A stretch of 64,000 nt of DNA from Crocosphaera sp. (GTDB taxonomy: Bacteria; Cyanobacteriota; Cyanobacteriia; Cyanobacteriales; Microcystaceae), in contig JASJDN010000008.1 of assembly GCA_030065205.1 (NCBI GenBank), positions 1 to 64,000 of the forward strand, written 5' to 3'. Below, one piece after another: positions 44,931-54,344 of the stretch (position 1 is the stretch's first letter; every line of letters starts with the position of its first letter). The notes beneath the pieces are model-generated. The model did no database searches and was not told the DNA's origin. It saw only the letters and a list, made by a program, of their open reading frames with translations. A program made the translations under genes and the position numbers.

Positions 44931-46400
44931 TTAGAGGCTATATTGTTCTTGAATTGATAAGAATTTTTGCTTGACTTCCTCTGCATTATTAGCAATTTTG
45001 CCAAATTCAATAAACCGTTTTAACTCTTTTCGTAATAGGTTTCGTTCTACTTCCCAGGTTTGTCGATCTAAGTCGGGAGGCATAACAATCATATCATAAA
45101 TTATGGCTTGTTTTTTATCAGGATAGGGTCTTAATACTCGTCCCCTTCGTTGAATAAACTGATGGGGGTTTCCACTACTGGCTAAAATAATCGCTTGTTG
45201 AATTTCTGGGATATCTATTCCTTCATCTAAACAACGAATAGAAACTAATCCTTGTAAGTCCCCTTTTTGAAATTGTTGGCGTATTTTTTCTCGTTCTTTT
45301 AAGGTATTTTCTGCTGTATACGTATTCACTCGATAGTTTAATTCTCGACCTAAAATACGAGTAACGGCTGCAATTTGTTTTTGATAATTTTTGGGTTCAT
45401 TTTCTAGATAACCATCCCCGCAATAAAAAAGGGTGTACTTAGTTTCTAGAAGATTTTTCATCAATTCTCTTAAGGCGGTTAATTTATTTTCGGCTGTTCC
45501 AATTAACCGCGATCGCTGGATTAATAATGAGGTTAAGTTATCATCATTTTTTATATTATCATTGTTTCCTAATGCCCAACCAATGCGCTGCGTTAATTTA
45601 GCATAAGTAAAGGCTTCAGACTCGGTTAAATGAACAAAAATAGGATAGTATAAATAGGGAACTAATGCCTGTTTCTTAATCGCATCAGATAAGGTGAATT
45701 CTGGTTTGATTACTTCTCCAAAATAATTTAATAAAGCATCCGTTCCTTCTTCATCAAAATATCTCTCTGGCGTAGCTGATAAGGCTAATCTTAAGCCAAT
45801 ATTACGGGGTAAACTACTTTCTAAACGGGGAGAACCTAAATGATGCGCTTCATCACCCACAATTAAGGTTTTTTCAGGAAAAAATCGAAGCTGTGCTTGA
45901 AATCCCTGATTAATCAAAGTAGAGTTAGTGGTAATAATAGTTAAAAAAGCTTTATTATGAGATTGAATATTATACAGTTCAGTTGATAGTTGACTCTGCC
46001 AATTATGAATACTTTCAAAGGCTAAAATCGGATTAAGATTAAATTTTTTGCATTCTCTTTCCCATTGAATTACTAAATGACGATAAGGACAAACCACCAC
46101 TAAAACTTGTAGTTTAATTTTTTCATATAATTCTGTAGCAATGGCTAAAGCAGTAATGGTTTTTCCACTTCCTGTTGCCATTTTCAAGGTTCCTCTTCCT
46201 TTATTTTTAAACCAGTTAATCACCGCTTCTTGTTGATAATCTCGTAAGGTTATCGATTCAGGAATTTTAGGGTTTCCTTCAGTAAATAACTGATAATATT
46301 TTTTCTTCTCTTTTACTCGATAATTAGCATATTTCTTTCCATACTCTCTAATTAACCAATTCCAATCAGTCGTTAAATTTATTTGATTATACTTATCCAT
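44931..46400 (-). CDS. SF2 DEAH-type helicase (XPB/restriction-like)
   Basis: The 489-residue superfamily 2 helicase begins its core at about residue 50 (ITLRDYQQEAVINWF). Motif I is KMATGSGKTITALA, motif II GDEAHHLGS, motif III LALSATPERYF and motif VI QFIQRRGRVLRP. The C-terminal 60 residues are charged and helical. It is close in size and motifs to the helicases annotated as phosphorothioation-system restriction enzymes in cyanobacteria, but no dnd genes are in the window. A repair or generic XPB-like role is equally possible. Confidence 0.85.
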   Translation of the reverse strand: MDKYNQINLTTDWNWLIREYGKKYANYRVKEKKKYYQLFTEGNPKIPESITLRDYQQEAVINWFKNKGRGTLKMATGSGKTITALAIATELYEKIKLQVLVVVCPYRHLVIQWERECKKFNLNPILAFESIHNWQSQLSTELYNIQSHNKAFLTIITTNSTLINQGFQAQLRFFPEKTLIVGDEAHHLGSPRLESSLPRNIGLRLALSATPERYFDEEGTDALLNYFGEVIKPEFTLSDAIKKQALVPYLYYPIFVHLTESEAFTYAKLTQRIGWALGNNDNIKNDDNLTSLLIQRSRLIGTAENKLTALRELMKNLLETKYTLFYCGDGYLENEPKNYQKQIAAVTRILGRELNYRVNTYTAENTLKEREKIRQQFQKGDLQGLVSIRCLDEGIDIPEIQQAIILASSGNPHQFIQRRGRVLRPYPDKKQAIIYDMIVMPPDLDRQTWEVERNLLRKELKRFIEFGKIANNAEEVKQKFLSIQEQYSL

Positions 46401-46462
46401 TATCTTTCACAAAATGACTATGATAGAGACACTATTAATAGTGTCTCTATCTATTAGTTTAA

Positions 46463-46810
46463 TTAGGAGATTGATCCGACCACTTGTGCTAAAATACCAT
46501 TAATAAAACTGAGACAAATTGATCCTAATAGCGCACTCCAAAAACCATAACGTAAGCGAAACCCACTGACTAAAGCAGCAGCTAATCCAAAAACAATGGC
46601 ATTAACCACCAATAAGAATAACCCTAATGTCAATATGGTTAAAGGAATACTAAAAAACAGTAGAATGGGTTTAACTAAAGCATTAAGGACACCAAAAACA
46701 ATGGCAGATACTAAAGCTTTACCAAAATTATCCACTTCTACGCCTATAGGTAGTTGTGCAATAATCAATAAACTGATAGCAGTAATTAACCAAGCAATTA
46801 ATATTTCCAT
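46463..46810 (-). CDS. YvlD/phage-holin-family membrane protein
   Basis: The 115-residue protein has four membrane helices of the YvlD (mycobacterial phage holin superfamily IV) family. GVEVDNFGKALVSAIVFGVLNALVKPIL and a GFRLRYGFWSALLGSI loop are typical. Although called holin-like, chromosomal members are widespread and not linked to prophage; their role in the membrane is unknown. No phage genes are near. It is encoded between proA and the helicase on the same strand. Confidence 0.88.
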   Translation of the reverse strand: MEILIAWLITAISLLIIAQLPIGVEVDNFGKALVSAIVFGVLNALVKPILLFFSIPLTILTLGLFLLVVNAIVFGLAAALVSGFRLRYGFWSALLGSICLSFINGILAQVVGSIS

Positions 46811-46877
46811 GATCTTATCTTTTTAACTGTATTTAGATTTTCTCCTCTATTATAAAACAAACAATCAAACAATAAAT

Positions 46878-48182
46878 TTATACATCTCGATGGCAAAAAG
46901 GTTTAGCATTCTCACCGGAATAAGTGGCTGTAATATGACCTTTTCCTGTTACTTGATATTTATAGGTAACTAACCCTTCTAACCCCACAGGTCCCCTAGG
47001 AGGCATTTTTTGGGTACTGATACCCACTTCTGCACCAAACCCGTAGCGAAACCCATCTGCAAACCTGGTTGAACAGTTATGATAAACACCAGCAGCATCC
47101 ACTTGATTCATGAATTGTTCTGCGCTATTTTTATCTTCTGTAATAATAGCATCGGTATGTTTTGATCCATAAGTATTGATATGATTGATCGCTGCTTCTA
47201 AAGAGTCTACAATCTTAATGGATAAAATCAAATCACTGTATTCTGTTTTCCAGTCTTCTTCCGTTGCTGCTTCAATATTGAGATGATTTTGCGTTAATTT
47301 ATCCCCTTTCAATTTAACGTGATGGGAGGTTAAAGCCTCAGCTATTTTAGGTAAAAACTCAGCAGCAATCTCTTGATGAATTAATAAAGTTTCAATAGCA
47401 TTACAAGCAGCAGGATATTGAGTTTTCGCATCCACTGTAATAGAAATTGCTGTTTCTAAGTCTGCTTGTTTATCAATATATAAGTGACAAATACCATCCG
47501 CATGACCTAATACTGGAATATTGGTATTTTGTTGAATAAATCTCACAAATTCATTAGAACCTCTGGGAATAATTAAGTCAATATATTTCTCTAAATCTAA
47601 GAGGTTTCTAATTTCTTCACGGGTGGTTAATAACTGTACTGTGTCGGGATCGACTTTGGTATTTTTTAAAGCTTGTCGGATGATTTTCACTAAAGCTTGA
47701 CAGGAGTTTAATGCTTCTTTTCCTCCTTTTAAAATCACTCCATTCCCTGATTTTATAGCTAAACTGGTAATCTGAATTAGAGCTTCTGGACGGGCTTCAA
47801 AAATGATGCCTAACACCCCTAAAGGACAACTCACCCGTTTTAAAATCAACCCTTCATCTAACTCTCTATGGATGGAAATATGACCCACAGGATCAGATAA
47901 ATTAATAACATCTCTAACCCCTTTTATTGTCGCTTTTAATTTAGTTTCTCCTAGTTTTAAACGGTTATATAACGGTTTAGAAATGCCTTCTTTTTCTGCT
48001 AGTTGACAATCGAGTTCATTGGCTGTAATAATATCGGCTGAAGCCTTTTCTAAAGCTTGAGCGATCGCTTCTATAGCTTGGTTGCGATCGCTAGGTGAAA
48101 GTCCCCCTAATTTTCGGGCTGCTTGACAAGTTTTCTCGGCAATTTCTTTTAATAATAATGATTGAGAAGAATTAACCATCAT
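46878..48182 (-). CDS. proA: Glutamate-5-semialdehyde dehydrogenase
   Basis: About 434 residues from ATG 48182 (MMVNSSQ; 48179 is equally possible). It is the second enzyme of proline synthesis and reduces glutamyl-5-phosphate to the semialdehyde with [38 protein letters not shown], the [14 protein letters not shown] catalytic Cys region and [20 protein letters not shown] near the end are diagnostic of ProA. The frame is open 15 codons further upstream, but that stretch is not family-like. It lies about 100 nt after cpcE on the same strand; readthrough from the cpc operon is conceivable but unproven. Confidence 0.95.
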   Translation of the reverse strand: MMVNSSQSLLLKEIAEKTCQAARKLGGLSPSDRNQAIEAIAQALEKASADIITANELDCQLAEKEGISKPLYNRLKLGETKLKATIKGVRDVINLSDPVGHISIHRELDEGLILKRVSCPLGVLGIIFEARPEALIQITSLAIKSGNGVILKGGKEALNSCQALVKIIRQALKNTKVDPDTVQLLTTREEIRNLLDLEKYIDLIIPRGSNEFVRFIQQNTNIPVLGHADGICHLYIDKQADLETAISITVDAKTQYPAACNAIETLLIHQEIAAEFLPKIAEALTSHHVKLKGDKLTQNHLNIEAATEEDWKTEYSDLILSIKIVDSLEAAINHINTYGSKHTDAIITEDKNSAEQFMNQVDAAGVYHNCSTRFADGFRYGFGAEVGISTQKMPPRGPVGLEGLVTYKYQVTGKGHITATYSGENAKPFCHRDV

Positions 48183-48282
48183 TGCTAATAATAATCTTAC
48201 TTTTCTAGAAGATTTGTATTTTACCAAAATATTTTAAAAAAATATTATTCTCTATATATTCTTAAGAATTTCTGCCGTTTGT

Positions 48283-49140
48283 TTAGAGCAATGAGTCCAT
48301 TAAATTCATCAGATGAACCAAATCATCGTTTAATACTGCTTGTCCTTGATGTCGACTTAAATGATGTTCTAAAATACCTTTGAGAGCAATTAATTTTAAG
48401 CTATTTTCTGCTAAAGTATGAGCGATCGCATCCACTGCCCCCAAATAGCCAATGGAACCTAAATCCATCAAAGCCGAACGACGCACCTGTAAAGTGTTTT
48501 CTTGCAATGCTGCGACTAATTTTTCCCCGTATACAGGATTCTCGGTCAACTGATATAATGCCCTAGCTGCTGCAAATTTTACCTTCGGCACAAAATGCTC
48601 TAAAAACGGCTCAATCAAAGAAATAGCCTGTTTTGCCTGTAACGTCCCTAACGCCTCTAAAATCGCCTCATAAGGCTCTCTGAGATGGGGTTTACCCTCC
48701 ACCTGTTGGGCTGCTGCCACACCCCCATCTAATAACCGGATCAATCCTGAAATCGCTTGCTGATCCCCTAACATTTCTAAAGATTGAGCGGCCGACTCTC
48801 TCACATAATAATCACTACAATTTAACGCCTCAATTAAGGCCGGCACAACAGAAGCCTCTCCTAATTTTCCTAAAGCTTTAGCTGCGTTGCGTCGTAAGGG
48901 ATAACCCCCGTCTGGAGAGCGATCGCTGTTATCTTCTAATGCCTTCAATAAAGCCTCAATGGCCGTAGGTTCATTAACCCGAAAGCGTCCGATCCACCAA
49001 GCTGCATAATACCGCGCACTAGGATCTTCCGTTTGCTGTAAATTGTCTAAAGCTTGTTCAATGGTATAGGCGGGATCATCGGCAGATCCTTGACCTACCG
49101 ACGATCCCGCCAACTTATCATCCTGAGAATGATTCACCAT
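48283..49140 (-). CDS. cpcE: Phycocyanin alpha-subunit phycocyanobilin lyase CpcE
   Basis: The 285-residue protein is made of HEAT/PBS-lyase repeats (VPALIEALNCSDYYVRESAA, AISGLIRLL, LQVRRSALMDLGSIGY). CpcE joins CpcF to attach phycocyanobilin to Cys84 of CpcA. AAWWIGRFRVNEPTAIEALL and PDGGYPLRRNAAKALGKLG match CpcE. It is the last gene of the cpc operon, 9 nt after cpcD. Its partner cpcF is not adjacent, as in several other cyanobacteria. Lyase activity is from family knowledge. Confidence 0.93.
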   Translation of the reverse strand: MVNHSQDDKLAGSSVGQGSADDPAYTIEQALDNLQQTEDPSARYYAAWWIGRFRVNEPTAIEALLKALEDNSDRSPDGGYPLRRNAAKALGKLGEASVVPALIEALNCSDYYVRESAAQSLEMLGDQQAISGLIRLLDGGVAAAQQVEGKPHLREPYEAILEALGTLQAKQAISLIEPFLEHFVPKVKFAAARALYQLTENPVYGEKLVAALQENTLQVRRSALMDLGSIGYLGAVDAIAHTLAENSLKLIALKGILEHHLSRHQGQAVLNDDLVHLMNLMDSLL

Positions 49141-49149
49141 TTACAATGT

Positions 49150-49410
49150 CTATTCTTCAGAGGATGATGCAGCCAATGCTTCACTGGCTGATGAAATATT
49201 AACGATGGTGCCACCCATGCGGGTAATGCGCTGCATTTCCTCGTTCATGCGAGCATAAGGCACTTTAATAAAAACGCTACCACTGCGACGGACAGGATAA
49301 CTATTTTTATCGTTGGTATCATTTTGACGAAGGCCGGTCACTTCGTAAACAAAGACGCGACTGGCAGAAGGGTTACTGGTTGATCCTACTAATGCTGATT
49401 GACCTAACAT
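49150..49410 (-). CDS. cpcD: Phycobilisome rod-capping linker CpcD
   Basis: The 86-residue linker opens MLGQSALVGSTSNPSASRVF and contains RRSGSVFIKVPYARMNEEMQ and RITRMGGTIVNIS, the CpcD fold also found at the C-terminal end of the rod linkers. It binds in the central hole of the terminal phycocyanin hexamer and sets rod length. Length is normal. The position between cpcC1 and cpcE is standard. Confidence 0.96.
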   Translation of the reverse strand: MLGQSALVGSTSNPSASRVFVYEVTGLRQNDTNDKNSYPVRRSGSVFIKVPYARMNEEMQRITRMGGTIVNISSASEALAASSSEE

Positions 49411-49492
49411 GACAAAGAATTTCCTAAACGATTTATTGACTCATTTTGGATCAAGTTATAGCACAAGAAGTGACTAAAACACGGCTTAATTT

Positions 49493-50380
49493 CTAGTCAG
49501 CAGGAGTAATACTCGCTACTTTACCACCGGAACGGCTAATGCGTTGTAGGGTTGCTGATAATTCTTTGTAAGGAACAATCAACGCACGGCTACTACGACG
49601 AACACTGGGATAGTTTTTCGCGCCTCTTGCACCAATACCGGAAATTTCCACCCGATAGGTTCTGTTGTCTTCATTACCGAAGCCCAAACTTCCACCAAAC
49701 ACCTGTTGGTTGGGGGTAGCACTGTCTTTAGAGGAACGATAAGCCCAACCGTCGTTAGCACCAGAAGGACCGACGACTGCAGAAGCAGAATTTTGCCCTA
49801 ATTCGGTGGCTAAACGCACGGTACTGCCTTCTAATTGAGCGCGATCGCTATTAGCATAACCGCGATAGAGACGGAACATCCGCGTAAAACCAACGGTTTT
49901 CTGTCCAGTTTGGTTATTAAAGCCGCGATAATAAGGAACGATATTTTCCCCAAAGTTTTCTTGATATTCAGCTGAGTCAATGTAAGAATCGATGTCAGCG
50001 TCGAATCCTTCGGTTTGATATAAATCCAGGTGATAAGCAAACTCAGCTTCGTCGTAAGGAGCGCGTCCTAAGAGATGCTTGTAGTTGAGTTCGATCGCCC
50101 GTGTTTGGAAGTTGTTGTAGAAGAACTTCTCTTTATACAGTTCTGATTTAGCAACGGAACGGACAAATTCTCTGACACTAATAGAACCATTACAGAGTAA
50201 TGATTCTGCGCTTTTGAGTCGTTGGGATTTCATGATATAGTCGTTGCCAAAAATTTGACGATAGACTGCACGAATCACCTTTTGAGCATCTTCTTCTCTC
50301 CAATCGGGACGAAGTTCCACCGGAGAGGTTTCTTCAAAAGCAGATGTACCGAGACGAGAAGCTGCTGTTGTTACTGGCAT
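49493..50380 (-). CDS. cpcC1: Phycocyanin rod linker CpcC1
   Basis: The 295-residue rod linker has an N-terminal phycobilisome linker domain (about 18-150: [57 protein letters not shown]). The C-terminal CpcD-like domain (about 235-290) contains [19 protein letters not shown]. It joins phycocyanin hexamers along the rod. Length and place in the operon match CpcC1, with CpcC2 preceding it. The order B-A-C2-C1-D-E follows Synechocystis for the first five genes. Confidence 0.94.
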   Translation of the reverse strand: MPVTTAASRLGTSAFEETSPVELRPDWREEDAQKVIRAVYRQIFGNDYIMKSQRLKSAESLLCNGSISVREFVRSVAKSELYKEKFFYNNFQTRAIELNYKHLLGRAPYDEAEFAYHLDLYQTEGFDADIDSYIDSAEYQENFGENIVPYYRGFNNQTGQKTVGFTRMFRLYRGYANSDRAQLEGSTVRLATELGQNSASAVVGPSGANDGWAYRSSKDSATPNQQVFGGSLGFGNEDNRTYRVEISGIGARGAKNYPSVRRSSRALIVPYKELSATLQRISRSGGKVASITPAD

Positions 50381-50466
50381 TAATTGTTCTCCTTTTTACC
50401 ATTGATATTGATAGTTCTTGAACTGGGTGAACTATAACACCCTCTATCCCATAGCTAACAACTCGG

Positions 50467-50494
50467 CTTCGCTCGGCGTTAAACCTGAGCGAAG
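50467..50494 (-). repeat. GAGCGAAG hairpin between cpcC2 and cpcC1
   Basis: CTTCGCTC (50467-50474) pairs with GAGCGAAG (50487-50494), flanked by further partly paired bases. It resembles the GAGCGAAGTCGAAGG-type dispersed repeat of cyanobacteria. It could stabilise or attenuate the cpc transcript between the two linker genes. Confidence 0.65.
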
Positions 50495-50537
50495 TCGAAG
50501 GGGTAAAAGCATTTGGGACTGCTTTTCTCATCAAATT

Positions 50538-51359
50538 TTAAGCCGGGGTAATTTTGATTACCTTGCCACCTTGACGGTTGATTTGTTGTAATTGATTGGA
50601 TAGCTGTTCGTAGGAAACCAAATACTCCCGCCAACTGCGACGGAGTTGGGTTTTTGTTCCTAAAACGCTTTTTTGTACCACTCTCAGGCGATAAACCTGG
50701 TCACGGCTTCCACCAGATACACCGCATAATACTTCTGCTGTCTCACCAATGTAGACAGGGGAAGCACTGTTACGGGCAACTTCTTCAATCAATTTCCCTT
50801 GATTGCTACTCCCTTGAGAGCGATCGCTGTTAGCGTATCCCCGATACAGTTGAAAGGTACGACTAAAGCCAACGGTTTTTTGATTGCGCTGAGTTGCAAA
50901 CCCTCGACAATAAGGGACAATCCCATCACCAAAGTTTTCTTGATATTCAAGAGAGTCGATATAAGAATTAATTTCTGCTTCGTATCCCTCTTGATGATAT
51001 AGATCGCTGTGATAGGCGATTTCCGATTGATCGTAGGGTACCCGACCTAATAGGTGTTTATAATTGAGTTCGATAAAGCGATTTTGGGGATTGCTATGGA
51101 AAAATTTATTGCGGTATAGCTCGGAAAGGGCGATCGCTCTGACAAAATCTTTAACAGAAATGGAGCCATTTTTTAATAAAGATTCTGCACTTAAGAGTCG
51201 CTCACGAGACATCAGATGATCGTTACCGAGTACCTGACGATAGGCTGCACGAATCGCTATTTCTGCTTGCTCTTCTGTCCAATTTCCTCGCAACTCCACA
51301 GGTGCCATATTGACAAAAGGCTCAAACCCTAACCGTTGCGCTGCTGTTAAACTGGTCAT
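50538..51359 (-). CDS. cpcC2: Phycocyanin rod linker CpcC2
   Basis: A 273-residue rod linker paralogous to CpcC1. The N-terminal linker domain includes [37 protein letters not shown] and [13 protein letters not shown]. The CpcD-like C-terminus contains [19 protein letters not shown]. Length equals the usual CpcC2 (about 30 kDa). It is the first gene after cpcBA and is preceded by a GGAGGTT ribosome site and a large intercistronic hairpin, so its expression is probably lower than that of cpcBA. Confidence 0.94.
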   Translation of the reverse strand: MTSLTAAQRLGFEPFVNMAPVELRGNWTEEQAEIAIRAAYRQVLGNDHLMSRERLLSAESLLKNGSISVKDFVRAIALSELYRNKFFHSNPQNRFIELNYKHLLGRVPYDQSEIAYHSDLYHQEGYEAEINSYIDSLEYQENFGDGIVPYCRGFATQRNQKTVGFSRTFQLYRGYANSDRSQGSSNQGKLIEEVARNSASPVYIGETAEVLCGVSGGSRDQVYRLRVVQKSVLGTKTQLRRSWREYLVSYEQLSNQLQQINRQGGKVIKITPA

Positions 51360-51403
51360 TTTTAACCTCCTAACAATGCTAAGGGCGGTCTTAGATACAA
51401 TAA

Positions 51404-51464
51404 GACCTGGAGAAACAGAGGATTGCTAACTGGTTCAGCCAACAACCTCCCGCTTTTCCAGGTC
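51404..51464 (-). promoter_or_regulatory. Intercistronic hairpin between cpcA and cpcC2
   Basis: GACCTGGAGAA (51404-51414) and TTTTCCAGGTC (51454-51464) form an 11-bp stem with one G-U pair, enclosing a smaller imperfect palindrome (GCTAACTGGTTCAGC). It starts 19 nt after the cpcA stop in the transcript. Such structures in cpc operons are known to stabilise or terminate the abundant cpcBA message. No long T run follows, so partial attenuation or 3'-end protection is more likely than full termination. Confidence 0.7.
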
Positions 51465-51483
51465 ATCAGCACTTTCTAGATGA

Positions 51484-51972
51484 CTAGCTTAGTGCGTTGA
51501 TTGCGTAATCAATGTAGGAGTTAGCTTCTACAGCAGGATCTCCACTCATACCGTGGTTAGCTTTGATGTACTTGAGAGCTTCAACGTACCAGCTAGGAGA
51601 TAAGTCGAAGGTGCGGTTGATTTCATCGATACCAGCGATAAGGTACTCATCCATAGGACCAGTTCCACCTGCTACTAAGCAGTAGGTAACCATACGGAGG
51701 TAGTAACCGATGTCACGAGCACACTTGTCTTTACCCCGTTGGTCAGCAGCGAAGTTAGGACCTGACATTTGGGTGGTGTAGGGGAACTTCTGATAAACTG
51801 CGTTAGCAGCACCACTGATTAAGGAGTCTGATTTGCTGGTTAAGCCTTTAGCAGCTTCTAAACTAGCAGAAGCTTGACGAAAACGTCCAAAAGCAACTTG
51901 AATTTCAGTGCTGCTTAAGAAACGTCCTTGAGAATCAGCAGCGGCGACGGCTTCAGTCAAAGGGGTTTTCAT
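51484..51972 (-). CDS. cpcA: C-phycocyanin alpha subunit
   Basis: The 162-residue globin-like phycobiliprotein is identified by [20 protein letters not shown] and [20 protein letters not shown], with phycocyanobilin attached to Cys84. It pairs with CpcB into the alpha-beta monomer that stacks as hexamers in phycobilisome rods. The product begins 93 nt after cpcB in the same transcript. A strong hairpin follows. Full length and all bilin-site residues are present. Confidence 0.99.
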   Translation of the reverse strand: MKTPLTEAVAAADSQGRFLSSTEIQVAFGRFRQASASLEAAKGLTSKSDSLISGAANAVYQKFPYTTQMSGPNFAADQRGKDKCARDIGYYLRMVTYCLVAGGTGPMDEYLIAGIDEINRTFDLSPSWYVEALKYIKANHGMSGDPAVEANSYIDYAINALS

Positions 51973-52065
51973 TGTTTTTGTATCTCCCGATTGTTTTGCT
52001 AAGTTTTCCTAGAATACGGTGTTGAAATCGTGTTTGATTGCTTATTGACCAATTAAAGGTTTTTA

Positions 52066-52584
52066 TTAAGCAACAGCAGCAGCAGCGCGATCAAAGTATC
52101 CAGAGATTTCGGATACGATAGCGCTACAATCGCCTTGAGTGATACCATTGCGATCGTTAACGATTGCAATAGCTGCTTCTTTCATTTTTTGTACGCCGTT
52201 AGCAACGGAAGCACCAGGAACACCTAAAGCAACGTAGGTTTCACGAAGGCCGTTTAAACAACGATCTTCAAGTACACTGCCGTCTCCACTGAAGGTAGCG
52301 TAGGTAACATAGCGTAAGATGATTTCCATATCCCGTAAACAAGCAGCCATACGACGGCTGGTGTAAGCATTTCCACCGGGATTGATTAATTGGGGTTGCT
52401 CAGCGAATAAGGCGCGAGCAGCATCGGAAACGATGGCGGAAGCGTTGCTGGTGATGCGGTTAACGGAGTCCATCCGCTTGTTGCTTTCAGCTACCATTGC
52501 GCTCAGAGCATCAAGCTGGGAAGCAGATAGGAACTCACCACGGGCATCAGCTTGAGAAACAACTCTGGTAAATGCGTCGTACAT
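52066..52584 (-). CDS. cpcB: C-phycocyanin beta subunit
   Basis: The 172-residue beta subunit is the first gene of the operon. Bilin sites are Cys82 ([14 protein letters not shown]) and Cys153 ([13 protein letters not shown]). Asn72 (PGGNAYTS) is the site of gamma-N-methylation by CpcM in the family. [20 protein letters not shown] is the typical opening. The upstream gap of more than 300 nt suggests a long leader and a regulated promoter, as is usual for this highly expressed, light- and nutrient-controlled operon. Confidence 0.99.
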   Translation of the reverse strand: MYDAFTRVVSQADARGEFLSASQLDALSAMVAESNKRMDSVNRITSNASAIVSDAARALFAEQPQLINPGGNAYTSRRMAACLRDMEIILRYVTYATFSGDGSVLEDRCLNGLRETYVALGVPGASVANGVQKMKEAAIAIVNDRNGITQGDCSAIVSEISGYFDRAAAAVA

Positions 52585-52923
52585 TGAATTAATCTCCTAC
52601 TTGACTTAATCAGTTGAGTTAGGTTAACAAAGGACTTCCATCAGGTCTGATTGTACTGTTGATACAGTTCTCAATCACTTTGGCCTCTTAAGTATCTTAC
52701 AAAAGTTTTCTTAAGAAACCTGAGGAACCTTGATGATTATCTCAGAATTATCAGAGGTGTTCAAGATGACCTTCATCTCTACTTGTGTCCCCTTCAAGTT
52801 AATTTTATACAATGCCTTTGTGTCATTATTTATTACATATTATTAAAAAAAATGCGGTTTCTCTGTAAAGTAATGTTAAGTAAATGTCTTAAAGCCCTTA
52901 TATCACTGAAGTAGAGGGGGATC
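52585..52923 (-). promoter_or_regulatory. cpc operon upstream region
   Basis: 339 nt separate cpcB from the divergent small gene. By position this must contain the cpc promoter and leader. I could not assign the -10/-35 boxes or a known regulator site. It is AT-rich and contains GATTATCTCAGAATTATCAGAGG, an imperfect palindrome around 52735-52757. No open frame is supported inside it. Confidence 0.5.
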
Positions 52924-53088
52924 ATGTTTCTTGTAATTGTGCTTTTATTTTTTTTTGCCGTTAATTGGATTGCCTCTTACGTTATGGCAATTATCCCTAT
53001 TCATTTATTGACTTTTTTAGGCTCTTTTTTACAATTTTTTCTCTTAATTATGGTTTTACTCTTGTTTACTTGGTTTTTTGGTGAGTGA
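52924..53088 (+). CDS. Very hydrophobic 54-residue protein
   Basis: ATG at 52924 follows AGAGGGGG, a good ribosome site, and the frame runs 54 codons to TGA. The translation begins MFLVIVLLFFFAVNWIASYV and continues MAIIPIHLLTFLGSFLQFFL before LIMVLLLFTWFFGE. Two membrane helices fill nearly the whole chain. The family is unknown to me. Its divergent placement beside the cpc operon may be chance. A coding origin is supported by the ribosome site and uninterrupted hydrophobic codons, but U-rich sequence can mimic this, so confidence is moderate. Confidence 0.55.
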   Translation: MFLVIVLLFFFAVNWIASYVMAIIPIHLLTFLGSFLQFFLLIMVLLLFTWFFGE

Positions 53089-53118
53089 TCCCTGGAACGT
53101 TAGGAGCAGGGGGAAACT

Positions 53119-53166
53119 GGGAGTGTGGGAAGTGTGGGGAGTGTGGGGAGTGTGGGAGAGGGGGAG
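53119..53166. repeat. G-rich tandem repeat (GGGAGTGT units)
   Basis: Repeated GGGAGTGT and GGGGAGTGT units run before the end of the M14-type gene. Short CTTCTGA repeats follow at about 53203-53220. Confidence 0.75.
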
Positions 53167-53221
53167 AAAAAGATTTCTGGTCTCCTTAACCTGCTTATGG
53201 AACTTCTGACTTCTGACTTCA

Positions 53222-54199
53222 TTAACCCCCCGTCACCCCATCACTTTTGACTAAAGCCAGATGAACGATCGCATCCCCTTGATTCACCAATGGGTTTTGG
53301 ACTTGACCAATCACCACTCCCTGATCAGGAGAACGAACTTTTGCTTTAGTTTCGCCAAATGCGTCAGTAATAATACCCAAAAGTTGCTTTTTTTGGATTT
53401 CATCCCCTAAATTGATATCCAAACGCAGTAATCCACTACGAGATGCCCTAATCCATTTCGTTTTCTCGATTTCTAGGGAAGGGGATGGCATCTCTTCGGT
53501 TAGAGAATGGGCATACATTTCCAATAAATCCATCACTTGTAAAATCCCTCTGACTCCAATATCAATCGCTTCTGCATTAAAACGACAAGCTTCGCCTGCT
53601 TCGTATAACAGCACAGGAATCCCCTTTTTACTCGCTGCTTGACGAAGAGAACCGTCACGAGTGGTCGCATGAATCATCAACGGTGCGCCAAAGGCTTGAG
53701 CGCAGCGATAAGTCTCAGCATCTAGTAAATTAGCGCGAATTTGAGGTAAATTAATCCGAGGTTGGGCTGCTGTGTGTAGATCGATGCCGTGGGTACTATG
53801 GTTAACAATTTCTGTCATGAATAAATGGGCCAGACGGGAAGCTAAAGAACCTTGAGGGGAACCCGGAAAAGAACGATTTAAGTCACGGCGATCGGGTAAA
53901 TAACGGGATTGTTCAATAAAACCAAAAACATTGACCACTGGAACGGCAATGATCGCCCCGTATAGATATTTAGGCTTAATTTTGTTTAAAATCTGTCGAA
54001 TAATCTCAACCCCGTTGATTTCATCTCCATGAATGGCTGCACTTAACCATAACGTCGGACCATTGTACTGACCATTAATCACTACCACAGGCAAAGAAAT
54101 GGTTGTTCGGGTAGGAAGTTGAGCGACAGGAATCTCTAAGCGTTGTTTTTGGCCAGGGGCGATCGCTGCTCCACCTATTTCTAAGGTTTGTTTGGTCAT
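53222..54199 (-). CDS. Succinylglutamate desuccinylase/aspartoacylase-family enzyme
   Basis: The 325-residue zinc-dependent acylase/carboxypeptidase (M14-like) has SAAIHGDEINGVEI with the His and Glu zinc ligands (about 58-63). RDLNRSFPGSPQGS, GIDLHTAAQPRINLPQIRAN (third ligand) and PVLLYEAGEACRF with the catalytic Glu are also present. The C-terminal part (from about 245) resembles a lipoyl/barrel-like domain. It follows the RimK-like gene on the same strand, a pairing that suggests it trims amino acids or acyl groups from the product of the ligase. The final residues DGVTGG are encoded by a dispersed repeat. Confidence 0.88.
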   Translation of the reverse strand: MTKQTLEIGGAAIAPGQKQRLEIPVAQLPTRTTISLPVVVINGQYNGPTLWLSAAIHGDEINGVEIIRQILNKIKPKYLYGAIIAVPVVNVFGFIEQSRYLPDRRDLNRSFPGSPQGSLASRLAHLFMTEIVNHSTHGIDLHTAAQPRINLPQIRANLLDAETYRCAQAFGAPLMIHATTRDGSLRQAASKKGIPVLLYEAGEACRFNAEAIDIGVRGILQVMDLLEMYAHSLTEEMPSPSLEIEKTKWIRASRSGLLRLDINLGDEIQKKQLLGIITDAFGETKAKVRSPDQGVVIGQVQNPLVNQGDAIVHLALVKSDGVTGG

Positions 54200-54223
54200 G
54201 ATTTAGTTCAGATTGGAAGACTT

Positions 54224-54273
54224 TGGAGACTAGGAGACTGGGAGACTAGGAGACTGGGAGACTGGGAGACTAA
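54224..54273. repeat. GGAGACT tandem repeat
   Basis: Imperfect heptamer/octamer units (GGAGACTA, GGAGACTG) lie between the two M14/RimK genes. Confidence 0.8.
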
Positions 54274-54294
54274 GAGAAATGATTGATATATATT

Positions 54295-54337
54295 CCCCCC
54301 GTCACCCCATCACCCCATCACCCCGTCACCCCATCAC
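54295..54337. repeat. ACCCCATC octamer tandem repeat
   Basis: About four units of ACCCCATC/ACCCCGTC. Its first 19 nt, CCCCCCGTCACCCCATCAC (54295-54313), recur exactly at 53226-53244 inside the 3' end of the neighbouring gene. Confidence 0.85.
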
Positions 54338-54344
54338 TCCCTAT

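Noticed and set aside
46463..46810. Phage holin as a sign of prophage
   Set aside because: The YvlD family is chromosomal and common, and no phage structural, integrase or lysis genes are nearby.
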